From assembly GCA_023055425.1 (NCBI GenBank), contig JALGPY010000003.1, positions 72,267,491 through 72,331,490 on the forward strand: DNA of 64,000 nucleotides. Reading direction: 5' to 3'. A model generated the notes under the pieces. The model was given only the letters and a program-made list of their open reading frames with translations. It searched no databases and had not been told where the DNA came from. Made by a program: the position numbers and the translations under genes. This document shows positions 35,526-47,530 of this stretch, one piece after another (within the stretch, counting starts at the first letter, position 1; each line of letters begins with the position of its first letter). The stretch is from Linanthus parryae. Its lineage: Eukaryota; Streptophyta; Magnoliopsida; Ericales; Polemoniaceae.

Positions 35526-37790
35526 ACGGTGGTAGACGCATGGGACAGGCTGATGAGACTCGTTAAAAGATGGCCCAATCACGGCTTCGGGGACGCGAAG
35601 ATTCTGCAAGTATTCTACCATGCTCTTGACATGGAGAATGCTGACAGGATTGACAGGGAAGCTGGGGGTAATTTTCTGTACCATGTGGATAAAGATGGAG
35701 CCTACGAACTGATGAAACAATTAGCCAAACAGGACACTCGTCTGTTTGATGACCGCAGGCTCATAGCACTAGCAGAACCAGTGGCTGATAACACGATTGA
35801 TAATCTCACAAAAGTAGTACAAGACTTAGTCAAAAAGGTGTATACAGAAAAGAAAACCGTAGCAGCAGCGGACGAGCCTGACCTCGATGCCAATTATGTT
35901 CAGCAGCAGTGGGATCCAAGCCGCTACAGACCAGGCACACGTGACCATCCAGGGTTCCGTTACGGGAACCCCAATGCAGCAGTTTATGCACCAGGGTTCC
36001 AGCACAGGCCACGGGCACAACAGACAGCGCCAGCACAGCAGGCACCAGCAGCACAACCACAGCTAAATTTATCACAACAACATTTCGAGTCCTATATGGA
36101 GAAATTTAATAAGCAGTGGGAAGCAAGATTTTCGCAGATGGAATCATTAACTGCCGATGTAAGCCAAATGAAAATTGCTATCCGCAACCTGGAAGTACAG
36201 AATGGTCAGCTTGCACAGAACCAGGCAGAACGAGCCCCAGGGAATTTACCATCAAACACAGTGAACAATCCACGCGCTCAAATCAATGCTATCACAACTC
36301 GGAGTGGAACCGCACTGCAGGATCCGCCGTATCCCAGTCATGCACGTGCAGAAAAGTCAAAGAACATTGAACACGAAGTGTTTCACAGGGAAGACAGCTC
36401 AACCGCTAACCCTCAACAAAGGGGTTCGGTCGAACAGGAAGCAGGGCAGACTAATGAGGGTAACCCAGGAACAGTGCGAATCTCTAAAGAGGTGCCTTAC
36501 CCTCTGAAGACACGTAAGAGAGATGACAGCAAAGACTACGACAGATTTCTGGAGGTATTCAAGCAATTACAGATAAACATACTTTTTTCCGAAGCACTAG
36601 CCAAAATGCCTACGTATGCAAAATTTCACAAAGACATATTGTATGGAAGAAGGCGAATGAGCGACTTTGAAACAGTAAATCTGACGGCAGAAGCGACCAG
36701 CTGTGTGAAAAACGGTCTACCACTGAAGAAAAAAGACCCTGGCAGTTTTGTTATTCCTATAACTCTGGGCAGTGCCTACACAGGAAAAGCCTTGTGCGAC
36801 TTGGGTGCCAGCATTAACCTGATGCCACTGACCATCTTCAAAAGTCTGGGAGTCGGAGAACCGAGGCCAACAAGAATTATGCTTCAAATGGCTGACAGAT
36901 CCGTAAAACCTGCCTATGGAGTCATTGAAGATATCCTGGTGAAGGTGGGGGAGCTTATATTTCCAGCAGATTTTGTGATACTGGATATGGAGGCAGGAGA
37001 GGTCCCACTAATTTTAGGCAGACCTTTCCTAGCAGCTGGTGAAGCCATTATCAACTGCAAAAGTGGAGAGCTGTCCATGCAAATCAACGAAGAAAAAGTG
37101 AAATTCAACGTCTTTAAATCGCTCCAACTCCCTGATTATTATGGTCATGAAAACTGTTTTGCAGTGGAAGTAATTGATGATCTGGAAAGTGAGGAGATGG
37201 AAAACTTATGGGGCGAATTTGAGGACATGTACCCAGAGGAAACAGAGGAGCACCAAGCTGAGCAGATCATGAGAACAGAAAGCTGGGTCACCCTATATAA
37301 GGATGAAGAAGGCGAACAGAAAATGACACTGGTCCCATCACTTCAGGAACCACCAATCTTGGAGTTGAAACAGTTATCAGACCACCTCAGGTACGCATAT
37401 ATTGGTGAAAATAATACTCTGCCAATAATTGTTTCATCTCTTCTATCTCAGGAACAGGAACAAAAGCTGCTGGATGTACTTCGAGAGCATAAAGAAGCTA
37501 TCGGATGGACAATTGCTGACCTAAAGGGAATCAGTCCTGATTACTGCATGCACAAAATAAGAATTGAAGAGGGAAAGAAGCCAGTCATCCAACCTCAACG
37601 GAGATTAAACCCAATCATGAAGGATGTGGTACGTAAGGAGGTAATGAAGTCGCTAGAAGCAGGGATTATATACCCCATATCAGACAGCACCTGGGTTAGT
37701 CCTGTCCAGTGTGTACCAAAGAAAGGGGGTATTACCGTAGTACAGAACGCTAATCAGGAACAGATCGCCCAGCACACTGTCACTGGCTAG
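35526..37790 (+). pseudogene. Athila gag (5' truncated), protease and start of RT
   Basis: Open from the junction to a TAG at 37788-37790. First a gag domain (VDAWDRLMRLVKRWPNHGF near the start), then a Gln/Ala-rich linker and the lineage motif ITTRSG (about residue 255). The aspartic protease has ALCDLGASINLMPL and VPLILGRPFLAA, and the RT N-terminus has WVSPVQCVPKKGG. The stop lies where related RTs have Trp (TGG to TAG). The natural gag start is missing because of the 417-bp replacement, so the first Met-like codon here is not a real start. Confidence 0.85.
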
Positions 37791-39095
37791 CGAATATGTA
37801 TGGATTATCAGAAGCTAAACGACGCGACACTGAAAGACCACTTTCCGCTGCCATTCATGGACCAGATGTTGGACAGATTGGCTCACCATGCTTATTATTG
37901 CTTTCTTGACGGGTACTCCGGATACAACCAGATCTATATAAATCCGGAAGATCAAGAAAAGACGACGTTCACCTGTCCATACGGAACGTTTGCTTTTAGA
38001 CGAATGCCATTCGGATTATGTAACGCTCCAGCGACATTCCAAAGATGTATGATGGCCATATTTTCTGACATGATAGAGAAAAATCTGGAAGTTTTCATGG
38101 ACGATTTTTCGTTATTTGGGGACAGTTTTGATGACTGTTTATACCATCTGGCTAGAGTTCTGATTCGATGCAGAAAGACTAACCTGGTACTCAACTGGGA
38201 GAAATGCCACTTCATGGTTACTGAAGGAATAGTGCTGGGACACAGGATTTCCAGCAAACGCCTAGAAGTAGACAGAGCAAAAATAGAGGTGATTAAGCAG
38301 CTACCATATCCGACCACAGTGAAGGCAATCAAGAGTTTTTTGGGCCATGAAGGGTTTTACAGAAGGTTTATCAAAGACTTTTCCAAAATTACAAAGCCAT
38401 TATGTAATTTGTTGGGAAAAGATGTGCCATTCATATTCGACGAAGCCTGCAAAGAAGCCTTTGACGTACTCAAAGACAGGCTGACAACTGCACCCATTAT
38501 CACAACGCGAGATTGGACCCTCCCATTCGAGCTGATGTGTGACGCCAGCGATTACGCTGTGGGCGCAGTGTTGGGACAGCGAAAGGATAAAGTGTGCAGC
38601 GTAATTTATTATGCCAGCAGGGTCCTGAATGAAGCACGAATTAATTATGGGACTATAGAAAAGGAGCTGCTTGAAGTCGTTTTTGCTGTGGATAAGTTCA
38701 GATCCTATCTGGTAGGCTCAAAAGTCATGATCTTCACGGATCACAGTGCGTTGAAATTTTTACTGGAGAAAAAGGATGCAAAGCCAAGGCTGCTGCGTTG
38801 GATTCTGCTGATGCAGGAATTCGATGTCGAAATCAGGGATAAAAAGGGAGTAGAAAATGTGGTAGCTGATCATCTTTCTCGCCTGGAAAACCCAACAGAA
38901 GACTTGATACCAATTCAAGAAAATTTCCCAGATGAGCATATCATGAAGATCAAGACCAACAGACAACCCTGGTATTACGCAATAGCCAATTATTTGGTCA
39001 ATGGAGCACTCCCTGAAGACATCACCCCTTGGCAGAAAAAAGAAGTTTATTTTAGAATGCAGACACTATTTCTGGGACGATCCCTACCTGTTTAA
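37791..39095 (+). pseudogene. Athila reverse transcriptase and RNase H
   Basis: Continues the pol frame after the TAG. RT motifs: [32 protein letters not shown] and the catalytic FMDDFSLFG. RNase H motifs: [36 protein letters not shown], ending [10 protein letters not shown]. All acidic catalytic residues I can locate are present. A frameshift at about 39040-39060 separates it from integrase. Confidence 0.88.
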
Positions 39096-40245
39096 ACAAG
39101 GGGCAGATAACATTCTACGACGTTGCATCCCATGCCAGGTAATTCAACGCTGCCACTCAGCACAGTGTGGGGGACACTTCAGCGGTCCGAGAACAGCTCA
39201 CAAAGTGCTGCAGTCAGGATTTTTTTGGCCAACAGTTTTCAAGGATTGCCATGATTATGCACAAAGTTGTGATCGCTGCCAGCGCACAGGAAATATCTCC
39301 CAGCGAAATGAGATGCCCATGACACTTTGGCAAGAGGTTGAGCCTTTTGATGTTTGGGGTATTGATTTTATGGGTCCATTTCCTTCTTCTCTGGGGAATC
39401 TCTACATATTACTGGCAGTAGACTACGTGTCAAAATGGGTCGAAGCTATGGCATGTCAGAAGAATGATGCAGCAGTTGTGGAACGATTCCTCAAACGCAA
39501 TATTTTCACCAGATTCGGAACACCAAGAGCCATGGTCAGTGATGAAGGCTCTCATTTTATCAATAAAGTCTTTGCCAAGGTTCTAAAGTAGTATGGGGTG
39601 TCTATCCATAAGGTGTCACTTCCTTACCACCCTCAGGCAAATGGGCAAGCAGAGGTGTCAAACAGGGAGATAAAAAGCATACTGGAAAAAACTGTGAATC
39701 CTGGACGGAAGGACTGGTCATTAAAGCTTGATGATGCGCTCTGGGCGTACAGAACTGCATACAAAACCCCGCTGGGAATGTCTCCATACCAGCTAGTTTT
39801 TGGTAAAGCATGTCACTTACCAGTAGAATTGGAGCACATAGCATACTGGGCAATCAAGCAGCTTAATATGGATCACAGCTTATCTGGAAACAAAAGAAAG
39901 ATGGCACTCCTCGAACTGGAGGAATTTCGCAAAACAGCTTATGAGAGTGCCAAAATCTATAAAGAAAAAACGAAGAAGTGGCATGACAATTGCATTCTAC
40001 CAAAGAAGATAGAAATTGGGCAGAAGGTTCTCCTTTACAACTCAAGGATGAAATTCTATCCAGGGAAGCTGCGCTCAAGATGGTCTGGACCATTCATTGT
40101 GAAAGACATTACATCATGGGGAGTGGTGGAGCTGGAAAACCCAAGGGACAATACAGTTTTCAAGGTGAATGGAAACAGAGTCAAGCCATACAGGGATCCT
40201 CAGGAGATCATAGAGGTAGAAGCGATCTACCTCGACCTGCCCTGA
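39060..40245 (+). pseudogene. Athila integrase
   Basis: Inserts the cDNA. The zinc-binding region includes [11 protein letters not shown]. The catalytic core has [10 protein letters not shown] (D), [10 protein letters not shown] (D) and [12 protein letters not shown] (E), so the D,D-E triad is intact. A TAG at 39589-39591 interrupts between the second D and the E, directly before the [14 protein letters not shown] stretch. The C-terminal part ([20 protein letters not shown]) ends at 40245. No chromodomain, as expected for Athila. Confidence 0.88.
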
Positions 40246-40439
40246 CCATAAGAGAGGTAACAAAGTCGGGCTGTCGACTGTAAATCACAAGCGCTGGTTG
40301 GGAGGCAACCCAACGTAGAATAGTTGTTTTTATATTTAGTTATTTATTATAAAAATGTTCATAATATGAGAGAAAAGTGAGGAAGAGGGGTTTAATGTTG
40401 AATTTAGTGTTTCAGGAAACATTCAGAAGTTTGAAAAGT

Positions 40440-40880
40440 ATGCGTTCAAACGCAGGCGATGTGCGTTCAAACGCATACCAACATAAGCAGATTTCCGGCT
40501 AACACATGTGCGTTCACACGCAAGTGGTGCGTTCAAACGCAACAGATAAAAAATGAAAATCCTAAGGAAGTGCGTTTAAACACAGAAGGTGCGTCTGAAC
40601 GCAGAAAACAATCAACAGAAGTTTCTAGAGAGAAGGCATGCGTTCCAACGCACGGGGTGCGTTCCAACGCAACTCATCCGACGATTGCATACACAAGGGA
40701 TGCGTTCAAACGCAGTGCATGTGCGTTCAAACGCATATCATCAAACCCAGAAATTCAAAAAACCCCAAGTCATGCGTTCAAACGCACGGGGTGCGTTCAA
40801 ACGCAGTTCATGAAGATTCACAATTTTCCAGAAAAACCAAGCACTGCGTTTAAACGCAGAAGGTGCGTTCAAACGCACAA
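40440..40880. promoter_or_regulatory. Internal palindrome array downstream of pol, 14 copies
   Basis: The same TGCGTTCAAACGCA family as in the LTR, about 14 copies including variants with CCAA, CACA and TTAA centres, the last at 40864-40877. It is followed 75 bp later by TATATATA (40952) and then a CT-rich leader. The reading frames across it (Cys-Val-Gln-Thr, Ala-Phe-Lys-Arg and similar repeats) are by-products of the repeat. This arrangement mirrors the U3 region. Confidence 0.85.
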
Positions 40881-40951
40881 TCGAGCCGGATCAGAAAATT
40901 TTGAAAAATTATGAATTTCAGGGGCCATTCTGAAATTTCTGAAAGTTTGCC

Positions 40952-40959
40952 TATATATA
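40952..40959 (+). promoter_or_regulatory. Candidate internal TATA box
   Basis: TATATATA in GCCTATATATACTGTACGGG, between the internal palindrome array and the extra ORF at 41266. A CT-rich stretch (41012-41038) resembling a plant 5' leader follows. Promoter activity is inferred. Confidence 0.5.
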
Positions 40960-41265
40960 CTGTACGGGTGAAAGTGACCCATTTTCACTTCAGTCAACCG
41001 GTTTTCAACTCTCTCTCTCTAGAAACTCTCTCTGCCTTAGCAGCCGCCAGCAGCAGTCATCGGCCAGAAAGCTCCGACCACCACCCCAGGGACACCAGAC
41101 TGCCAGAAACAGTGTGGGGGTGATCACACTCATCAGATCAAAGCACATCCAGACCCGCTTCGGAGAGCAGTTTCCGGATCTGTACCCGTAAGATTCACTC
41201 CGGGTAGCTAGGTTCTGTTTTTCCCTCTCTTTGCAAATTTCTATTTTTTTACTTGATTTTGTGAG

Positions 41266-42899
41266 ATGGATGAGGACAGACCATATATGAGACCAGATAG
41301 AGCAATCGCACCCTTGAACATCATAGATTGCAGACTGCTTAGGGTCGACCATTTCTGTGACCATAGGTTTGTCAATATTGAAGCCCAACGTTTCTTTCTG
41401 CAAGACAAAAAGATTAGGTATGACATACCCGCTGAGAGAACTTTTCCTCGTGATATTGTTTCTATGGGGGAAGACCTGTTCAACTTTACTGGGCAGGATC
41501 ATTTTGGGGACTTGTTTACCGGCTTTACCAATCTGCAGGTCAGTTCTGTGCTGGCTAAAGAGATTTTATGTAATCTCCAACAGTGCATGAACAGTGAAGC
41601 TCAGTCCATAGACTGGATTTACTGCAGAAAGACCTGGATTAGGATCACCCTAGAGATTATTCGAGAGAGTTTGGGTCTGGAATTGGTGTTGGACGATTGT
41701 CAGTTTCAGAAACTGCGGCGTCATCCCTCTGAACAGCTTAGTGAACAGATCCTTCGCACACTATGTGCGGGTGTACCAGGCGCTGCTTGGTATTAACCCC
41801 ACCGGAGCCCGTCCTATCGGAAACTCCCTGCTACATATCTGATCCGAGAGGCGAGATGGTGGACTGAGTGGGTCAACAACCGAGTTGTGGGCATTAAGCA
41901 CATGACCCGGATAGACTATAATGTTGCACTTTTGGTGTACTGCTTGATGACCCGTGAGCCTGTGAGCCTTCCGGAGATTATTTGTGAGTTTTTCCGGGAA
42001 AGACGGGAGTCCCACAGTAAGAAGGGTTTGGGTCTTTTGGGGATGTTGACAAAAATGGCACAGGACTATCACGTGCCAATTCCTGGTGAGCTGAGAGATA
42101 TCCGACCGGTTCAGGTACGCAAGTACCGGAAGTTGCGATGTGCTTTACACGAGGCTCTGCATGGGCCTCCAGAATATGTCCAAGTGGACGATGATGATGA
42201 TGATGATGATGATGAGGATGATGCTCCGCCTCATGGTGGGGGTGGTGGCATGCCACCACCGCCTCCACCCGGTGATCGGGGTTTTCCAGCCTTACAAGGT
42301 CCCCTTCGACTACCCCGATCTGCTAGTTCCAGTGAACCCAGGCAGACCGAGCCCGACCTAGGGCAGTCCAGCAGAGGGGCCAGGCGCAGTTTTTTTGGGC
42401 GCCTGGAGAGGACTGAGCATGAGGAGTGGGTCAGAAAGAAAATTAAGGCCCAAGAAAAATGCAGAACTACCTGGTGAGAACGGTCAAGAAAATGGCCAGG
42501 GGTCTTGGAAAGTTGTTCAAGACCCAGAAGCATATTTACCATGCCAACACAGCTGCACTGCGAGCTCATGAGGCTGCCCTCGCTGAGATTCAGAGCAATA
42601 TGCGTGGTAAGAAATTTAAGTTCCCGGACCACTATTCTAGTGATAACTGTCCCAGTTGGACAATGGAGGATAATAGGCCCTATGACAGCTTCTCTGGCCA
42701 TGACCCTACCCCGAGTCCGGAACACGCAGACAGTGTTGGTGACCTCGGCAGACCCGGTACCCAGTACCCACCCAGACAGCATGTAGACCCTGGGGCCAGC
42801 AGTGCCCATCCCGGTGCCAGCCACGCTGGTACCGCTGCCGCAGCACGACAGGCTGCGAGGAAAAGACCCAGAGGGCGAACCCCTGAACCATCTCCTTAG
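41266..42899 (+). pseudogene. Extra ORF downstream of Athila pol (env-position ORF)
   Basis: Starts MDEDRPYMRPDRAIAPLN. Open to 41796, then in another frame (about 41800-42477) and a third (42459-42899), so two frame changes. The first two-thirds look globular; then come an Asp run encoded by (GAT)n, Gly and Pro runs, and a basic C-terminal region. It occupies the place of the env-like ORF of Athila elements, but I see no signal peptide or clear transmembrane helix, so an envelope function is not supported. It resembles the Athila ORF1-type protein family in general character only. Its own upstream array and TATA box suggest separate transcription. Confidence 0.55.
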
Positions 42900-44690
42900 C
42901 CGACTGACCAGTCTACTCCGGAAAACACAGATTCGAGTTACAGACCAGATTAGTAGAGTCGCGAGGACGCGCCACCTCTAAGTGTGGGGGTGGGGAATCG
43001 TGTCCTCCTGCATAGCCATGTCAGCATTTTTTTGTTCAATTTCTTTTTAATTTTATTTTAAGTTTTTGAGTCAGCACGCTTTTATTTTTTTTTATTTTTT
43101 TTGAGTCTACCTGCCTATTTTTCTGACCTTGCATATATATAAAAAAAATCAGAAAAATCTTAAAATATTTTGAGAAAGGGAAATTGATGGGACTATAAAC
43201 TGTAAATAATTCAGTAAGTAAAACTCCAACAGGGAAGAAAACTGACATCGAGGTGTAGGAGTTTTATTTTTCTTTGGATGGATAGATCTAGTGCAACCCA
43301 GAATTATCCGGTAGGTTGTAGCCTGAGTTAGGAATCCGACTAGTTACCACACCACCGTCACATAGGTAGTCGACAACCTGCCTACGGGCGTCAGCACGGT
43401 CACAGCATTTTTCAGTGGAGTGTTTGGCTTATAACGGACCTCACATCCAGTTTATCATCCTTAGGTCCAAATAGTTAGCCCATTTGAAGCCATTTACCCC
43501 TTTATTCACAGCCACTGCAGCCTAGGAAGCCTTTCTTGTGACTTGCATCACTTGTTTAGTTGGCCAGTACTATGCGTTATGAAAGAGGGAATGAGTCTTG
43601 GAGGGTTGTAGAGGAACGAGAGCTTTTAGACAGATCAGTTTTGGACATCATGAGGGTGTGATAGGTTGAGTTAGAGGCGACAGCATTAAAATGCAGGAGG
43701 TGAATCACTACATTACACAATGATCACAGGAGTAGTAGTCGCGTGTGTGATATCCATTTCACACAGATCAGGGGTCCGGGGGTTGTCAGGTTTTAATTGG
43801 AGGTCGTGCCTATTTCTACATCTTTGGTGATGAGGAGGTTAGGTAAAACAGCACAGTATTTTCTGGACTACAGGGATCAAGCACTTAACGACTAATGTGG
43901 GGGTATTTCTGGCAAGCTTATACTCTTCATACCCCACAGATTTATGATTGCACTACCTAGCTTAGTTAGTTGAAATCGTGTGTATTTTGTTTATTATTAA
44001 AAAAAGAAAGAAAAAAAAAGAGAAAAAAAAGTATATTTGTTATTTTAAGTTTTTTTTTTAGTTTAGTTAATAAAATCAAGCTTAGTATGGAAAACTGTTT
44101 GGACTACACGCTACTTCACAATTGTGGCCGCGAGAACGGCGAATCAGCACCATGATTTCGGGAAATTGGGAAACAGGGACTTAGTTGTTCTGGACAGTTT
44201 TCGGGGGGCATGGTGAGGGGTGTGAGTTGGGAACAGTGAGGTGTCATAACAAGTAGGATTGTCTTTGCCTATTACATATAAAAACCCTACCTGTTAGACT
44301 TAGGATCCCTGATGGAAAACAGCTCGGAGGGTAGGTTAACTAGGGATTTACTCAGGACACAGACGAAAGTAACAGTAAGGGGAGCCCGTGCTTATTTTCC
44401 ACCATGAAAAATAAACAGTCTCACCAATCGATTGTCTATCAGTATTTTCTGGAGGAGGAATGAACATTGAAGGACACATCAGTTTTAATTCTAGAGATTG
44501 CCCAATCTCAACTAAAAAAAAAACTTATGGTCTTGAGTCAGTTTGTGTATATTCCTTGTCTGAGTCAGTTAAGCAGTTGAGTCTTCTGGTCTTTAGCATG
44601 AATCTGTGGAAGGGGAAAGTATGCTATTGAAGTATGCAAAAGAAGGGTCTGCAAGGCAGTATGCAAGGGTCTGCTCGGGGCGAGCAGAGT
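42900..44690 (+). other. Athila 3' untranslated region
   Basis: 1.8 kb without a coherent reading frame. Contains T- and A-rich stretches (43026-43110, 43998-44060) and purine tracts of the form TGTGGGGG at about 42982, 43896 and 44696. The last is the PPT. Confidence 0.7.
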
Positions 44691-44707
44691 TTAATGTGGG
44701 GGTATTT
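44690..44707 (+). promoter_or_regulatory. Athila polypurine tract
   Basis: TTTAATGTGGGGGTATTT directly precedes the 3' LTR start TGATAG at 44708. It is the primer for plus-strand DNA synthesis. A near copy (TAATGTGGGGGTATTTC) lies at about 43893. Confidence 0.75.
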
Positions 44708-46361
44708 TGATAGCTTGAAAATGGAATTAGTTTGGGACATCTTTTTACCATTGGTTCTAACCCTGTGAGAGTTGAGTTTGCCCATTTTCAGTCTATTTTC
44801 CACTTGATACGAGGCAGAGACTTTGAGAGCATAATTGGTAGATTTGAGTAATTTCATGCATAATTGTGTTTATTCGATATGATCGCGGGTACATGTTATT
44901 ATGTGCAGGTAACAGGTGCCAAGAAATGTATGGAATTGGCTTGGATTTGGATGCAGCGTATCAAGTATGCTGAGCAGAAAGAGACGCAGAAAAGTTAAGT
45001 TGTGCGTTCAGACGCACAACACGACAGCAGAGGAAGCAAAGGGAAAAAAGACAGAAGAAATGACAACTCTGTGCGTGCAGACGCACAGACCTGCGTTCAA
45101 ACGCAGGACTTGACTCCAGAGCAAAGACCAAGGGGTGCGTTCAGACGCACCGGGTGCGTTCAGACGCACAAGTCCGAGAAGCCAGAAGGAAAAAGGATAA
45201 AATGAACCAAGGCCTGCGTTCAAACGCAGGAGACATGCGTTCAAACGCACTGCGTTCAAACGCAGGAAAGCTGCGTTCGAACGCACAATGGGTTTCCAGA
45301 AGCTTCCAGGACGGGTTTTTGCAGGGGTAGAACAGGAATTTCGGGCATCAGTTTTAGAGACTGTGGCAGTATAAAAGGAGGTGTCCCAGCACAGAATTAG
45401 GTTACACCATCATCATCACAACAACCAGTACCAGAGTCGTCAGGATTGGAGCATAGCAGGATTGGAGCAGTTTTCAGTATTCAGCCATAAACCCGTTTGA
45501 TCTTTCTTCTTTCTTTTATGAAACATTGTTTTTCAATAATGTACGCTAGCTAAACCTTTTACCTAGGTTCTCGGTGAACCTAGGGTTTATGAATTCAGCA
45601 GTTTGGTTTGTTTGATTTTCAGATGCATGACTAGTTGGAAGTCTTAATACAGAATTGGATTGTTTATTATCTTGTCTTTGATTTTATATACATGCATGAA
45701 TGGCCTGATCACCCAGGAGTGTTATAGACAGGATCTGGTGCGCGAGAGTGGCCAGTGAGAGTTAGGAAGAAAAGACAAGATTTAATACCCTATCTTGATG
45801 GACCGAGAGGTGAAAGGAATCAGGGGATTAGTCCAGAAGCATTAGACCAACTGCTAGACATTTAGGGGGAGAACGAGAGGAGAGCCTGTAACCCTAGCAG
45901 ACTTATAATGAACCTGCAGATTTTAGGGAAACCAAGAGGACCCGAGAATCTGCAGGAGAATGAGAGGTGCATGAGACCGAGAGGAGATTGCAACATTGGT
46001 ATGCTGGCATAAACAAGACTGATGTGTGTTTCTGAAATCAATTGAACCTGACAAGCTGAATAGTAACCCTAGGGGATCCTGGGACCTAGATTGTTAATTC
46101 ATCAACTTTTACAACTCCAACAATTCCCAGAAAATTACTTTAAATAAAATAAGATTTTCTAATTACTGATTTATTTACTGCAAACTAGTTTATTAAAATC
46201 ACAGCCCAATACTCATCCTTTTTTATAGCTTTGTATTTATTTCTAATTCTTATAAGTAAAACTTAAACTGTTCTCGTGGGTTCGACAATCAGAGTCATAA
46301 ATACATACTCTATATTACTTGATCGTACACTTGCGAAAAAGCAGGTAGATTTACGCTGTCA
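44708..46361 (+). repeat. Athila 3' LTR, 1654 bp
   Basis: Same ends as the 5' LTR, about 97-98% identical by eye (not counted). It holds nine palindromes (first at 45002, last at about 45272-45285) and TATAAAAGG at 45370. One 21-bp unit present in the 5' LTR near 33743 is absent here. Confidence 0.9.
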
Positions 46362-47530
46362 GTAACTTGAGCTTGTAATCCACCTTACCAACTTTCAAAA
46401 TGACCTGAAAAGGTCCATAAAATCTTGTAGACAGCTTGTAATTGCTCCTCAACTGTACAAAACTTTGCCTATAGGGTTGAAGCTTGAAAAAGACCCAATC
46501 TCTCACTTAAAATTCTCTCTCAGTTCTGTGCTTGTTAGCATAAGTAACCATTCTATTATGAGCCTTAGATAAATTGTCCTTAAGAAGCTGCAAAAGTTTA
46601 GCCCTGTCTTGCACAAATGCATCAACCTCTGGAAGTCCTGTCTTGTTCAATTGATGAATACTATAGTGCTTTGGGGGGTATCCATACAATGCCTCAAAGA
46701 GGGTGAGTTGTAGATCTGTGTGGTAATTGGTATTATACCACCACTCAGCCAGACTTAACCATTTAACCCACTTCTTAGGTCTATCTCCAGTCGGGCACCT
46801 CAAATAGACCTCCAAACACTGATTAAGCCTCTCACTTTGGCCATCAGTTTGGGGATGGTAGGCAGTGGTATACTTAAGTTGAGTCCCCATTAATTTGAAC
46901 AATGGATTCCAAAACTGACTCAGAAATATTGCATCTCTGTCACTGACTATAGAGGATGGCAAACCATGTAACTTGCATATATTTTGGAAGAAGGCATCAT
47001 CAATGGATGCACCACAATAAGGGTTAGTGAGATGGATGAAATGACCATATATATACATTCTATCAATAACCACTAATATAGTAGTTTTACCTTCTGAGTT
47101 AGGCAGGCCTTCTATGAAATCCATAGCAATGTGCTCCCAGGGTTTATCTAGTATAGGTAATGGTTGTAGTAGTCCTGGATATGGCAAGTGCTCACATTTC
47201 ATTCTCTGACAAGTGTCACACTTAGCTACCCACCCTTGACTTGTTTCTTTAGTCATGGCCAGTAAAAGAGCAATTTAATCCTCTTGTAGGTTCCCAATAT
47301 GCCTGAATGACCCCCACTCCAGTATTGTGGAGATCCTTAATGATGCTGGTTCTTAAGTCAATACATGTTGCCACATATAACATCTTTTCATGTTTAAGAA
47401 CCCCATCTTGCAGTTGCCACCCAGGTTGTGAATCAGGGTCTACAACAAGTGTTGCTATTTGTAATTTAGCCCAATCATCATCGTCATAGCTCTTCTTCAG
47501 CTCTTGCAACCATTTAGGGGTAATGGTAGA
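46362..47530 (-). pseudogene. Chromovirus integrase (middle segment)
   Basis: The minus strand continues from the RNase H side with ITPKWLQELKKSY and DPDSQPGWQLQDGVL (linker). A broken zinc-binding region has a frameshift near 47260. Then come CDTCQRMKCEHLP and the catalytic core with MDFIEGLPNS (D), VSDRDAIFLS (D) and DGQSERLNQCLE (E). A TAA after HRTEREF interrupts the region before the C-terminal GDW/V segment. Bounded by the TSDs of the two nested elements. Confidence 0.85.

Larger units (their letters stand above)
33435..46361 (+). mobile_element. Athila-type Ty3/gypsy element with rearranged 5' internal region
   Basis: LTRs 33435-35108 and 44708-46361 (TGATAGC...GCTGTCA), TSD GTAAC at 33430-33434 and 46362-46366. 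Order inside: 417 bp of host chromovirus (35109-35525), gag from its middle, protease, RT, RNase H, integrase, palindrome array, extra ORF, long 3' untranslated region, PPT. The gag motif ITTRSG and VVADHLSRL at the end of RNase H are typical of the Athila lineage. No PBS is present. gag-pol has nonsense and frameshift changes. Confidence 0.9.

Noticed and set aside
40459..40914. 151-codon plus-strand frame with Cys-Val-Gln-Thr and Ala-Phe-Lys-Arg repeats
   Set aside because: The repeats come from the 14-bp DNA palindrome in different frames. The LTR arrays (33643-33984, 45002-45286) give similar frames on both strands.
42231..42824. 197-codon minus-strand frame opposite the Athila extra ORF
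   Set aside because: Antisense shadow of low-complexity Pro/Gly coding sequence.
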